From Anaerolinea sp. (GTDB lineage Bacteria > Chloroflexota > Limnocylindria > Limnocylindrales > CSP1-4): a stretch of 64,000 nucleotides of DNA. A program made the position numbers and the translations under genes. Below are positions 52,976 through 61,957 of this stretch, piece by piece (within the stretch, counting starts at the first letter, position 1; every line of letters starts with the position of its first letter). Location: NCBI GenBank assembly GCA_013822395.1, contig PNKK01000008.1, positions 1-64,000 on the forward strand, read 5' to 3'. The notes under the pieces were generated by a model. The model saw only the letters and a list, made by a program, of their open reading frames with translations, was not told the DNA's origin and did not search any database.

Positions 52976-53218
52976 CGCGACGGACCCGCCACGCTGGCCG
53001 GGAGCATGGCAGCCACGCTCTTCCCTGACCACGGCGCGAGCGGGACGGCGGCGAGCATGACCCCATTCGTGGGGGGTCCCGTCCGCCGCGGCGTTCCCGC
53101 GGTTGTCGTGAGCGTGAGCGTGTCGTGAGCGTCCACATGTCGTGAGCGTGAGCGTTGCCCGATGCCACGGTCGCCGCTATCCTCCCGAATCCGCGCCGCC
53201 GGATGGAGGAGAGGACGA

Positions 53219-54097
53219 TTGCCCGACGCTGCCGGCCGCCTCCGTGCGGTCACCTCGGCCCTCGTGGCCGCCGTGCTTCTCGTCGGGCTCGTCGGCCCCG
53301 CCATCACCCGGGCGGTCGACCCGCCGAACCTCGATCGGTTCATGGACGCCCTCGGTGCGGTCGAGTCGAACGGCCGCTACGACGCGGTGAACGCCACGAG
53401 CGGCGCGATCGGGAAGTACCAGATCCTACCCTCGAACTGGCGCGCCTGGTCGCTCAGATACCTCGGCAATGCGAGCGCCGCGCCGACGCCGGACAACCAG
53501 GACACCGTCGCCCGGCGGAAGCTGACCGACCTCTACGACTGGCTCGGCGACTGGGCTTCGGTCGCCCACTGGTGGCTGACGGGGAACGGCGACCGAGACC
53601 CGAACCACTGGTCCGACTTCTCGCGATGGTACGTCGACAGGATCCTGGCGACGATGGGCGAGCCGCTCCTGCCGGCCCGCCGGGCGACGCCGCCGACGAC
53701 GCAGACGCCCGCCCAGCCCGCGGCCCAGAGCCAGATCTTCGATGATTCGAACCTCGCGATCGAATTCTCCGGCGGGTGGGACGAGGCGCAGTTCGCGCGC
53801 TACAACGGCGGCCAGGTGCGTTACGCCGTCCAGCCGGGCGCGACCGCATCGCTCGCGTTCACGGGCACGTCGATCGCCTGGATCGGCCCGAAGGGCCCCA
53901 CTCGAGGCCAGGCGAAGGTCTACGTCGACGAGGAGCTCGTCGCCACGGTCGACGTCTACGCGTCGCGCTTCCGCGCCCGGGCTGAGCTCTTCAGGATGAC
54001 GTTCGACCGGCAGGGGACGCATACGATCGCGATCGAGGTCGTGGGCACCCCCGGTCGGGAGGTGATCGCGGTGGACGAGCTCGTCGTCGGCGGCTGA
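53219..54097 (+). CDS. Secreted lysozyme-like (SLT-type) protein with C-terminal beta domain
   Basis: 292 residues from a TTG placed after a strong GGAGGAGAGG. A signal peptide about residues 9-32 (LVAAVLLVGLVGPAITRA) is followed by a transglycosylase-like domain about 35-150 with the Glu-Ser pair in GAVESNGRYDAVNATSGAIG and YQILPSNW. A Thr/Pro/Gln linker leads to a C-terminal beta-sandwich about 190-292 (IEFSGGWDEAQFARYNGGQV, IAWIGPKGPTRGQ), which resembles carbohydrate-binding modules. It probably cuts or binds peptidoglycan outside the cell. Upstream is a GTGAGC simple repeat at about 53108-53155. Confidence 0.78.
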   Translation: MPDAAGRLRAVTSALVAAVLLVGLVGPAITRAVDPPNLDRFMDALGAVESNGRYDAVNATSGAIGKYQILPSNWRAWSLRYLGNASAAPTPDNQDTVARRKLTDLYDWLGDWASVAHWWLTGNGDRDPNHWSDFSRWYVDRILATMGEPLLPARRATPPTTQTPAQPAAQSQIFDDSNLAIEFSGGWDEAQFARYNGGQVRYAVQPGATASLAFTGTSIAWIGPKGPTRGQAKVYVDEELVATVDVYASRFRARAELFRMTFDRQGTHTIAIEVVGTPGREVIAVDELVVGG

Positions 54098-54126
54098 CGT
54101 CGCTGCACGACGGGCAGGCGCCGGCC

Positions 54127-54507
54127 TCAGCGGGCGGCCACGACCTCGATCTCGACGCGGTAGTCGCTCGCCAGCGCGGTCACGCCGACGGTCGCACGGG
54201 TCGGGGGCTCGGTCGGGAAGAATTCGCGGTAGACGGCGTTCATCCGCGAGAACTCGCCGAAGTCGCGGAGGTAGATGGTCGCCTTCACGACGTCGCGGTG
54301 GTCCAGGCCCACCGCGCGGAGGAGCCGCCCGACGTTCTCGAGCATCTGCCTGGTCTCCGCCTCGATGCCGCCGGGAACCGGACCGGAGGAGCCAGGGGCG
54401 TCGCCGACCTGGCCGGCAAGGAAGACGAAGCCGTTCGCCTCCACGACCTGGCTGAACGGGTACGGGCCGGCCACGATGTCCGGACCGGCATGAACCTGCT
54501 TTGGCAT
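54127..54507 (-). CDS. ridA: RidA/YjgF family enamine deaminase
   Basis: 126 residues. It hydrolyses reactive 2-aminoacrylate and related enamines. The conserved PPTRATVGVTAL holds the substrate Arg, and VEIEVVA the conserved Glu. The ATG is preceded by GGGAG. A family-typical length. Confidence 0.93.
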   Translation of the reverse strand: MPKQVHAGPDIVAGPYPFSQVVEANGFVFLAGQVGDAPGSSGPVPGGIEAETRQMLENVGRLLRAVGLDHRDVVKATIYLRDFGEFSRMNAVYREFFPTEPPTRATVGVTALASDYRVEIEVVAAR

Positions 54508-54632
54508 GGTGGAGCTCCCGGGCGAGGGTTGATCGGCCCAGATGCTACCGCCGCCGCACCGGAGGAGGCCCGGTCACCCGCCACGAACAGTCCGCAGATC
54601 GCCACGGGCATCGTTCTCCGTCTCGTTCCCCG

Positions 54633-55019
54633 TCAGTTGGCGATCACGGTGCCCGTCATGAACGGGTGGGCCTCGCACAGGAAAAAGTAGGTTCCGGCGG
54701 GAATCGGACCGACCTCGAGGGTCACGGTGGAGGCCGAGATCGGGTCGAACCGGAAGACGAGATCACCCTCGAAGCCCTGCTCTGTCCGGATGGCGATGTT
54801 GTGCTGGGCCGAATCTCGGTTCACGAACACGAGTGTGAACGGCCTGCCCGCGGGCACGACGAGCTCCGCCGTGTCGAACGCCTGGCTCTCGGCGGTGACG
54901 ACGATTGCGCCGGGCGGGTAGCTTGCGGGTGCCGGATTGCCTCCCCCGCCGCACGCGGCGAAGACGAGGGCCGGGACGACCCCGAGAGCGACGAGGCGGC
55001 GAGCGAGCGATGGACGCAC
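54633..55019 (-). CDS. Cupredoxin-domain lipoprotein
   Basis: 128 residues from GTG. The N-terminal signal ends in the lipobox LVFAACGGGG. A plastocyanin-like fold follows, with copper ligands His in SAQHNIAIR and Cys, His and Met in FLCEAHPFMTG. It is probably an electron carrier or copper handler on the outer face of the membrane. Upstream residues in the longer open frame are not conserved-looking. A divergent small membrane protein lies on the other side. Confidence 0.88.
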   Translation of the reverse strand: MRPSLARRLVALGVVPALVFAACGGGGNPAPASYPPGAIVVTAESQAFDTAELVVPAGRPFTLVFVNRDSAQHNIAIRTEQGFEGDLVFRFDPISASTVTLEVGPIPAGTYFFLCEAHPFMTGTVIAN

Positions 55020-55135
55020 GGTAGAAAGGTCTCTCCAGATCGGGAGGTCTGGCCACAATCGGGAGGTCTGGCGCTGGGCTTCCCCCGGCGCAGACGGCAT
55101 CCTATCGTGAACCGGAGCGGCGAGGAGGCGAAGCG

Positions 55136-55312
55136 ATGCTGCAGACACAGGAACCGGAGCGGCGCGGGATGATGGTCCTGGGCGCCCTGTCGCTGGTGGT
55201 CGGCATCCTGGCCCTGGCCGGGCGGAGCTTGGGCCTCGATGTCTTCGAGGTCGGTTGGCCACTCCTCGTCATCGTGCCGGGCCTGCTCCTGCTCGCCGCC
55301 GCCGACGGCTGA
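55136..55312 (+). CDS. Small two-helix membrane protein (DUF5668/LiaI-like)
   Basis: 58 residues with an ideal SD (GAGGAGG, 7 nt before the ATG). Two hydrophobic segments, VLGALSLVVGILALAG and WPLLVIVPGLLLLAA, are joined by a short loop, the layout of LiaI/DUF5668 transmembrane modules. It contains VFEVGWPLLVIVPG, the family's FW-P-L-LI-G pattern in diverged form. Function is unknown; relatives sit in envelope-stress operons. Confidence 0.75.
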   Translation: MLQTQEPERRGMMVLGALSLVVGILALAGRSLGLDVFEVGWPLLVIVPGLLLLAAADG

Positions 55313-55331
55313 CGGATGTGGGGAGCGGCGG

Positions 55332-56615
55332 TCAGCGAACCTCCACGACGCGATAGTGAACGGTGCCGCGCGGCGTCCTGACCTCCACGTCCTCGCCGGC
55401 GACGGCCTTGAGCAGCGCGGCGCCGACGGGTGAGGCCACGCTGATTCGACCCGCCGCCGGGTCCGACTCGGTCGAGCCCACGAGGGTGTACGTGACTGTC
55501 TCGCCATCGTGCTCCACGACGACCGTCGAGCCGATGTGGGCGCGATCCCCGCCCGACTCGTCGATGAGCACGAAGTTCCGCTTGCGTTCCACGAGCAGCC
55601 GGATCCGGCCCTCCAGGAACGACTGCTCCTCCCGCGCGGCCTGATACTCCGCGTTCTCCCGCAGATCGCCGAGCTCGCGGGCCGCCTTGATCCGGGCAAC
55701 CACGTCGGGGCGTCGCACGCGGGTCAGCTCCCCCAGCTCCACCTCCAGGCGGGCGAGCGCGTCGGCGGTGAGCGGCACGGGGACTGCGCGCGCGGACGGG
55801 GGGACCACCGGCGGCGTGGCCGCGCGCACGGCCCTCGGCACCGGTTTGGCGTGCACCCTGTCGGATCCCGTGACCGTGGCCGGTGGGTGAGCCGGCCCGC
55901 GCCGCACAGTCCCGCTGCCGCGCTCCTCGACCCGCGCTCCGTCCGCGTCGCCGGGCGGGACCTCCACGAGCCGTGCCGGCGGCGCCGGCGGCGGCGAGTC
56001 GTCGGGCAGGATGGAGCCCGTGATCCCGTGGGCTTGCCGCTCGCCGGTGGGGCGGCGCAGGTTCGCCCACGGCAGGAGGAGCGCGCCGACGGGACGTCCC
56101 GGCGGGAGGGACGATAAGACCGCCGCCGCAAAGGCGTCGAGCACAGCGTCCAGGTGCTCCTCCGGGGCGTCCGTCTCGGCGAACCAGATCCGCGCCCGCT
56201 CGATCCCGGTCAGCAGGTGGAGCCAGTGTCCGTCCGCGTGCGGACGACGGTCCCCGACGACGTGGCGGGCGAGGGCGAGAACCCGCCCGCCGAGGCTGCC
56301 GGTCGTGGCGCCCGCGTACAGGACGGTGGACGAGGGCAGCCAGAGCGCCGCCAGGCGCGCCGCCAGCGCTCTGGACTTCGGGCGGACGCCGTCGAGGCGC
56401 AGGTTGGGAACGTGCTCAATCCACTTGCCGAGGCGGGCCAGCTCGATGCGTGGCGCGGCGAGCGGCTCGGCCAGCTCCACGATGTAGAGTCCCGGGGCGC
56501 GCGTCGTGAGCGGCCGTCCCCAGAGGACCGGGCCGTCGGGCCGGAGCCCGACCTCACGGAGGAGCTCAGCTGCACTCGTCGGGGTCCCGTCTACCACGCA
56601 ATCTCCGGCTGCCAT
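55332..56615 (-). CDS. GIY-YIG-like domain fused to a Gre transcript-cleavage factor
   Basis: 427 residues. Residues about 42-165 resemble a GIY-YIG nuclease-type domain: GLYIVELAE, an inserted segment GKWIEHVPNLRLDGVRPKSR, then VLYAGATTGSLGGRVLALAR and a His-rich PHADGHWLHLL with a later Glu (EEHLDAV). A Pro-rich linker (about 195-279) follows. Residues 280-427 are a complete GreA/GreB: the coiled-coil with RELGDLRENAEYQAAREEQS, whose Asp317 and Glu320 correspond to the catalytic tip, then the C-terminal FKBP-like domain with PVGAALLKAVAGEDVEV. Gre factors rescue backtracked RNA polymerase. The fusion suggests targeting of a nuclease-like module to stalled transcription. It starts at ATG 56615; a GTG at 56633 is possible. 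Confidence 0.8.
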   Translation of the reverse strand: MAAGDCVVDGTPTSAAELLREVGLRPDGPVLWGRPLTTRAPGLYIVELAEPLAAPRIELARLGKWIEHVPNLRLDGVRPKSRALAARLAALWLPSSTVLYAGATTGSLGGRVLALARHVVGDRRPHADGHWLHLLTGIERARIWFAETDAPEEHLDAVLDAFAAAVLSSLPPGRPVGALLLPWANLRRPTGERQAHGITGSILPDDSPPPAPPARLVEVPPGDADGARVEERGSGTVRRGPAHPPATVTGSDRVHAKPVPRAVRAATPPVVPPSARAVPVPLTADALARLEVELGELTRVRRPDVVARIKAARELGDLRENAEYQAAREEQSFLEGRIRLLVERKRNFVLIDESGGDRAHIGSTVVVEHDGETVTYTLVGSTESDPAAGRISVASPVGAALLKAVAGEDVEVRTPRGTVHYRVVEVR

Positions 56616-56685
56616 CACGCCCCGTCGTGTCACGTGACGGGTCGCGGTATCGTCGCACCATCGTTCTCAGGCCGCTGCGAAGGGT

Positions 56686-58020
56686 TTGCCGATCGTGCAC
56701 CGCCGCCTCCCGCTCGTTCTCGCTCCGGTCGTTGCGGCCGTCGCGTTCGCCACCGCGGCGCTGGGGACCGGCCTGCCCCTCGCCCCGTGGGGCGCGGCGC
56801 CGAGCCCGGGCGCGGTTGCCTCGATTGCCTCGGTCGCGCCGTCGCCCGCCCAGACCGCTGCGTCGAGGTCGGAGCCCCCACCAGCCCGCCCGACGGGGGC
56901 GCCGACCACCCCGTCGATCCTGGACCGGGCCAGGATCGCTCCGCGACTTCAGGCTGCCCTCGACGCGGGCCGAACCGACCTCGCCGCGCCGGGGATCGTG
57001 GCGAGCGTGCTCTTTCCCGACGGGTGGTTGTGGACGGGCGTCTCCGGCGTGGCCGACCTCGCGAGTGGCCGGGAGCTGACCCCGGAGACCCCGTTCCCGA
57101 TCGCCTCGGTGAGCAAGACGTTCCTGGCGGCGGAGATCCTGCTCCTCGTCGACGAGGGGAGGCTGAGTCTCGCCGATGCCGTCGCTCGCCTCCTCCCCTC
57201 CACGCTCGTCGGCGGGGCCGCGATCGACCCGCGGATCACCGTCCGGATGCTCCTCGACCACACGAGTGGTCTCCGAGACTTTCTCACCAACCCCAAGCTC
57301 GATCGCGCCGTCCGCGCCGATCCCCGCGCGGCCTGGACGCCCGAGCAGGCGCTCGCGTACGCGGGCCGGCCGGTCGCACCGCCAGGCGAGGGCTACCGCT
57401 ATGCGAACACGAACTACGTCCTCCTCGGGCTGATCGCCGAGCGACTCACCGGGCACACCCTCGCCGAGGAGTACCGCGCCCGGTTCTTCGAGCCCCTCGG
57501 CTTGTCGAGCGCCTCCTATCAGGGCGTCGAGCCACCGGCCGCGCAGCTTCCGACCGCCTACCGCTACAGCTCGCTCCGCCTGGGCGCCCCACCACAGGAC
57601 GTCACGGACGGGTCGGAGATCCGGCCGTTCACCTCGATCACGACGGCGGCCGGCGCGGCCGGCTCCGTAGCCGCGAGCGCCCGCGATCTCGCCCGCTGGG
57701 CCCGTGCCCTGTACGGCGGGTACGTCCTTCCGCCGGACCTCGTGGACCTGATGGTCGGCGACGCCGCCATCACCGAGACGCTCGATCCGCCCTACCCGTA
57801 CGGCCTGGGCGTCCAGGTGCTCACGATCGACGGTCGCGTGACCTACGGCCACTCCGGCCGGCTGGCCGGGGCGCGGACCGTCGTCCGCTGGTTCCCCGAG
57901 GAGCAGATTGCGATCGCGATCGCCACGAACCAGAGCCGGTTCGACCCGACGTCGCTTCTCATCGACCTCCTCGTGATCGCCGCGCCGAGACAGCTCGGGG
58001 AGGGGTGGAGGGGGAGCTGA
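56686..58020 (+). CDS. Exported serine beta-lactamase-like hydrolase (class C/DD-peptidase family)
   Basis: 444 residues. An N-terminal signal or anchor (LVLAPVVAAVAFATAAL), a Pro/Ala-rich stretch, then the beta-lactamase-related domain. The SxxK motif is ASVSKTF (Ser141 and Lys144), the YxN motif is in YRYANTNYVLLG, and HSGRLAG corresponds to the third (KTG-like) motif as in EstB/DD-peptidase relatives. Probably an esterase or peptidase rather than an antibiotic-resistance enzyme. Starts at TTG 56686 or GTG 56695. Confidence 0.88.
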   Translation: MPIVHRRLPLVLAPVVAAVAFATAALGTGLPLAPWGAAPSPGAVASIASVAPSPAQTAASRSEPPPARPTGAPTTPSILDRARIAPRLQAALDAGRTDLAAPGIVASVLFPDGWLWTGVSGVADLASGRELTPETPFPIASVSKTFLAAEILLLVDEGRLSLADAVARLLPSTLVGGAAIDPRITVRMLLDHTSGLRDFLTNPKLDRAVRADPRAAWTPEQALAYAGRPVAPPGEGYRYANTNYVLLGLIAERLTGHTLAEEYRARFFEPLGLSSASYQGVEPPAAQLPTAYRYSSLRLGAPPQDVTDGSEIRPFTSITTAAGAAGSVAASARDLARWARALYGGYVLPPDLVDLMVGDAAITETLDPPYPYGLGVQVLTIDGRVTYGHSGRLAGARTVVRWFPEEQIAIAIATNQSRFDPTSLLIDLLVIAAPRQLGEGWRGS

Positions 58021-58166
58021 TCGCCCGAGGCGGGGCCGCACGGTGCGCCCGGGAACCGGAGATCACGCCGCCGGTACGACTGCCTCGCCGCGCCCCGTAC
58101 GGATAGGACTGTCGCGCGGGCGCTTCCGGTTGGATGCTCGACCCCGGTATCGCGAGGGGGAGCGAC

Positions 58167-58679
58167 GTGCAGCAGATCGAGGCATTCACCGCCGGGGGGA
58201 TCGTCAGCGGGGCCGTCGCGCAGCCTTGGGCGCTGCGCGACGGCCTGGAGGCCGAGCGGTCCGTTGACCTCGATCGCGCGACCTGGTATCCGCTCGCAGG
58301 CGGCGCCGCCGAGCGCCGCAGCCGGGTCCACCTGGGGGTGGACGACCTGCTCGTCCTGTGCTCGGATGCGCAGGACCTCCCGATCCACGCGTCGTGGCAT
58401 GCCGTGGACCTCACCGCCGGGCCGTACCGGATCGTCGGTGAGCTGCCAACCCTGCCCGGCTTCGATCCGGGACGGGCACTGGCGCGGCCCGGCGGTCCGT
58501 TCATCCTCCTCCGCGACGTCCGGATCGACCTCGTGGACAGACCCGACGCCGGACACGTCGAGCGACCGCACGCGTTCGTGAACCGCTATGCGGTCGAGCA
58601 CGTGGCGGCCGACCTTGACCTCGGCTTCTACTTCCCGGGCGCGCGCTTCCTGTCCGCGACGGGGCGCCCGCTGGCCTGA
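58167..58679 (+). CDS. Hypothetical protein
   Basis: 170 residues from a GTG preceded by GGGGGAG. Beta-rich, acidic, no signal peptide. GPFILLRDVRIDLVDRP and LDLGFYFPGARFLSATG are notable segments. No family recognised. It sits between the hydrolase and the convergent helicase gene. Confidence 0.6.
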   Translation: MQQIEAFTAGGIVSGAVAQPWALRDGLEAERSVDLDRATWYPLAGGAAERRSRVHLGVDDLLVLCSDAQDLPIHASWHAVDLTAGPYRIVGELPTLPGFDPGRALARPGGPFILLRDVRIDLVDRPDAGHVERPHAFVNRYAVEHVAADLDLGFYFPGARFLSATGRPLA

Positions 58680-58713
58680 GCCATGACGGCCCGCGGGCGC
58701 GGGTCAACGCGGG

Positions 58714-59973
58714 TCAGCTGCGGGAGCCGCTCCCCGACCGCGTGCGGCCGGTGCTCCGGTGGGCGTAGTGGTGGGTGCGGACCGGCCGTCCGGCCGACGG
58801 TCCGCGGAGCGGGACGGGTTCGGCGTTCCGGTCAGGCACGAAGCCCTCCTCCACCGTCCAGGGGATCGCCTTCTTGAGGAGACGCTGCACACCGCGGAGG
58901 AGATCTGCCTCGTCGATCGAGACCAGGCTGACGGCGTCGCCGGTGGCCCCGGCTCGGCCCGTCCGACCGATCCGGTGGATGTAGTCCTGCGGCTCCCATG
59001 GGAGCTCGAAGTTGACGACGTGCGGGAGGTCCTCGATGTCGAGGCCGCGGGCGGCGACATCGGTCGCCACGAGGACCCGGATCTCGCCGCTCTTGAAGCC
59101 CTCGAGGGCGCGCGTCCGCTCGGGCTGCGTCCGGTCGGAGTGGATTGCCACGGCCTCCAGCCCGCGCCGGTCGAGGTACGTCGCCAGCCGTGACGCCCCG
59201 ATCTTCGTTCGGGTGAAGACGAGGACCTGGCGCCAGTCGTACTTCGAGACGAGATGCGCGAGGAGCGCCTCCTTCCGGTCGCGATCGACCGGGTAGACCA
59301 GCTGGCGGACCGACTCGGCGGCGGTGTTGCGGGCTGCGACCTCGACCGTTGCGGGATCCCGGAGGATGGAGCCGGACAGGCGCCGGATGTCGTCCGAGAA
59401 GGTCGCCGAGAACATGAGGTTCTGACGTCGCGGCGGGAGGAGCTCCAGGATGCGCCGGATATCGGGCAGGAAGCCCATGTCCAGCATCCGGTCCGCCTCG
59501 TCGAGGACCAGGATCTCCACCTGGCCCAGGTTGACCGTCTTCTGACCGACGTGGTCGAGCAGGCGCCCGGGCGTGGCGACGAGGATCTCGACACCGGCCC
59601 GGAGCGCCTTCGTCTGGGGTTCGATCGGGACCCCGCCGAAGACGACGGTGGGCCGGAGCGGTACCGTCCGGCCGTAGGTCCGGACGCTCTCGTCGACCTG
59701 CATGGCGAGCTCGCGGGTCGGCACCAGGATGAGGACCCGGACCGGGTGGCGCGCGGGCGAGAAGGACGTGTTCGCGTGACTGCGCAGGCGATCCAGGATC
59801 GGGAGGACGAAGGCGGCGGTCTTGCCGGTTCCCGTCTGGGCCGCCGCGAGAACGTCCCGGCCGGCGAGCACGTGCGGGATGGCGGCGGCCTGAACCGGCG
59901 TCGGCTCCGTATAGCCCTCCTCGGCCACCACCGCGACGAGATCGGCCGACAGGCCGAGCGATTCGAAGGTCAA
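58714..59973 (-). CDS. DEAD-box RNA helicase (RhlE-like)
   Basis: About 419 residues from a TTG preceded by GGAG; a longer open frame back to 60060 adds non-conserved residues. Motif Q ([10 protein letters not shown]), I (AQTGTGKT), Ia (PTRELAM), II (DEADRM), III (SATF), V ([14 protein letters not shown]) and VI ([10 protein letters not shown]) are all present. The C-terminal tail is basic and Gly/Arg/Ser-rich, for RNA binding. Likely involved in ribosome assembly or mRNA turnover. Confidence 0.94.
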   Translation of the reverse strand: MTFESLGLSADLVAVVAEEGYTEPTPVQAAAIPHVLAGRDVLAAAQTGTGKTAAFVLPILDRLRSHANTSFSPARHPVRVLILVPTRELAMQVDESVRTYGRTVPLRPTVVFGGVPIEPQTKALRAGVEILVATPGRLLDHVGQKTVNLGQVEILVLDEADRMLDMGFLPDIRRILELLPPRRQNLMFSATFSDDIRRLSGSILRDPATVEVAARNTAAESVRQLVYPVDRDRKEALLAHLVSKYDWRQVLVFTRTKIGASRLATYLDRRGLEAVAIHSDRTQPERTRALEGFKSGEIRVLVATDVAARGLDIEDLPHVVNFELPWEPQDYIHRIGRTGRAGATGDAVSLVSIDEADLLRGVQRLLKKAIPWTVEEGFVPDRNAEPVPLRGPSAGRPVRTHHYAHRSTGRTRSGSGSRS

Positions 59974-60082
59974 GCTGTCTCCAGGTCTGCCATGGTCATC
60001 GTCCGCGCGCCGGGCGTCGGGACGACGGACGGGCGTCGCGAGGATACCGGATCGGCGCACAGCCGCGTTCCGGGCCCTCGAC

Positions 60083-60088
60083 TACCAT
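60083..60088 (+). promoter_or_regulatory. Leaderless -10 box of the YbaK gene
   Basis: TACCAT, 6 nt before the GTG at 60095. Confidence 0.4.
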
Positions 60089-60094
60089 GCCGCG

Positions 60095-60601
60095 GTGAGC
60101 GCACGGGGCACGCGGGCGACCGATGAGCTGCGGCGGCTCGGTATCGCGCATCGAGTTCACGAGTATGAGCCGCCGGAACGTCATGGAACTGCCCGGGACG
60201 GACGGCCGGCCTACGGGCGGGATGCGGCGGCAGCCCTCGACGTGGCGACCGACAGGGTCTGCAAGACCCTCGTCGCGATGGTCGACGGGAAGCCCGTTCT
60301 CGCGGTCGTGCCGGTCGATCGGATCCTCGACCTGAAGCGGCTGGCCGCCTCGCTGGGTGGGCGCCACGCCGACCTGGCCGACCCGGCGGAGGCCGAGCGC
60401 GCCACCGGCTACGTCATCGGCGGCATCAGCCCGATCGCCGGACGGCGGCGGCTGGCCGCCGTCCTCGACGAGGCCGTGACCGCTCATGCCACGATCCTCG
60501 TCTCGGCCGGCCGGCGCGGCCTCCAGGTGGAGCTCACGCCGGAGGATCTGCTGCGTGTCATCGGCGGGGTGGTCGCACCGATCGGGCGAGCTGGTGGATG
60601 A
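60095..60601 (+). CDS. ybaK: YbaK/EbsC-type aminoacyl-tRNA deacylase
   Basis: 168 residues from GTG. The YbaK/ProX editing fold has the key Lys in DRVCKTLVAMVDGKP and a conserved GYVIGGISPIAGRRRL loop. It hydrolyses Cys-tRNA(Pro). The stop codon overlaps the next gene's start as ATGA. Confidence 0.92.
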   Translation: MSARGTRATDELRRLGIAHRVHEYEPPERHGTARDGRPAYGRDAAAALDVATDRVCKTLVAMVDGKPVLAVVPVDRILDLKRLAASLGGRHADLADPAEAERATGYVIGGISPIAGRRRLAAVLDEAVTAHATILVSAGRRGLQVELTPEDLLRVIGGVVAPIGRAGG

Positions 60602-60991
60602 TTACCGCAAAGAGGCCTGAGGTGGGTCGAGCGCTCGATCGCGTCCTTCGCCTCGTCTCTGAGGGCCGGCTGACCGCCGACGAGGCCGGCCCGATCCTCG
60701 ACGCCCTCGGCGTCGCAGACCGGCGTCGAACCGATGCGGAGCGATGGCCGAAGCGTCGACGATGGGGAGTCGAGCCCGCGTTTCGCCCGCATCGAGGTCC
60801 GCGACGGCGGCACGCGGGTCGTCGATCTCCGCATCCCGGTCTCGCTCGGCAGGCTCGCCATGGGACGGGTCCCCGGACTCTCCGTGCAGCAGCTCGGGGA
60901 GATCGAGGCGGCGGTCGCGAGCGCGGCCCGCGGCCCGATCCTCGACGTGGAGGGTGCCGACGGGGACGGCGTCCGGATCATCCTCGAATGA
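60598..60991 (+). pseudogene. YvlB/LiaX/SHOCT-like protein, apparently frameshifted
   Basis: The N-terminal ALDRVLRLVSEGRLTADEAG is a SHOCT-like/YvlB helical hairpin. The C-terminal part, RVVDLRIPVSLGRLAMG through GVRIILE, is the matching beta domain but lies one base out of frame; the join is around 60740-60775, near a GGGG run. The full span is one base over a multiple of three. It could be a mutation, a sequencing error, or less likely a programmed shift. Coupled to ybaK by ATGA. Confidence 0.6.
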
Positions 60992-61072
60992 CCTCACGGC
61001 GACGGTAGCTGCCGCGCCGGACGCTGACGCCCGCCCGTCCGCGCGGGACTCCATCCGCAGCGGAAGAATCCG

Positions 61073-61104
61073 AAGACCCGCGCTTTCCAGCGGGCGCGGG
61101 TCTT
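61073..61104 (+). terminator. Perfect hairpin after the YvlB-like gene
   Basis: AAGACCCGCGC (61073-61083) and GCGCGGGTCTT (61094-61104), 11-bp stem, 10-nt loop, without a T-run. Confidence 0.6.
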
Positions 61105-61509
61105 GCCGTTGCGCTTTGTCGGTGAGACCGGGTCGGCCCGCTCGGGCCCACCCCCGGCTCACCCGGGACTGCCCGCGCGAGTATCGGTGCTGATGTTGCC
61201 CGCGCGGGGCACGGTGGCGAGGTTGCTGCAGCCGCGACTGACATCCGCGGTGATCGCCAGGCTCGGGACCCGAAGGGTCGCGCGCCTGCGTCCGGACTCG
61301 GGAGCCGGGGAGCGGAGCTGTCCCGTCATCGGTGGAGCGAACCTCCTGTCGGCCCAATCCTACGCCCGGACGCAACCGCTGTCGACCCTGGATCCCGTCC
61401 CTGGATCCCGTCCCGCTGTGAATGGCCGTGCGGACGGACGTATGCAAGCCCACCGTCTGGGCTGACTCCCCGGGGCCGCCGCTCCCGGCACTCCCGCCAC
61501 TCCGGCCCG

Positions 61510-61624
61510 TGATCGACGTCATTCATCAGATCCGAGGTAGCCACGCTCGGCCGGCCCGCGGATTCGACAGAATCGGTGTATGGCCACGCTCAGCTGTGGC
61601 CGGATTGATGAACGAGATCGATCA
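61510..61624. repeat. Inverted pair of the dispersed repeat, copy 2
   Basis: TGATCGACGTCATTCATCA (61510-61528) faces TGATGAACGAGATCGATCA (61606-61624) over 77 bp. The right arm is identical to bases 1-19 of the window. Confidence 0.55.
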
Positions 61625-61779
61625 GCGGGCAGGGCAGGGGGAGGACCAGCGCGAGGGCAGAGGATCAGCTGCCGACCTGCGGCACAGGAAATTCCCGTCG
61701 GAAGCGCACCAGTTCGAGTCCGAGCCGCGAATGCCGACCGGCGCCGCCGCCGGCGTCCGCGCCTCGTCAAACCGATGGC

Positions 61780-61957
61780 TCGTCGTGGGTTCGATGATCC
61801 GCGTCGGCTCGAGTTCTGCGTGGCGACGATCTGCAACGCGAGACGGCGTTCTGGGCGGCGGCTCTCGACACCGTGCTGGGCCAGGATCCGAGCGATGACG
61901 TCATCCTCCTGCGGCCAAGGGACGGCGTCGGTCCGAACCTCTCCTTCGATTGGCATC
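61780..61957 (+). pseudogene. Glyoxalase-like (VOC) domain remnant
   Basis: From 61828, DLQRETAFWAAALDTVLGQD then VILLRPRDGVGPNLSFD reads like a VOC/glyoxalase repeat. Upstream, FDDPRRLEFCVAT in another frame is another part of the same fold. There is no start codon, and the end merges into the promoter of the next gene, so it is a relic. Confidence 0.5.

Noticed and set aside
56686..58020. Antibiotic-resistance beta-lactamase
   Set aside because: The SxxK and YxN motifs fit the whole esterase/DD-peptidase-related family; nothing points specifically to beta-lactam hydrolysis.
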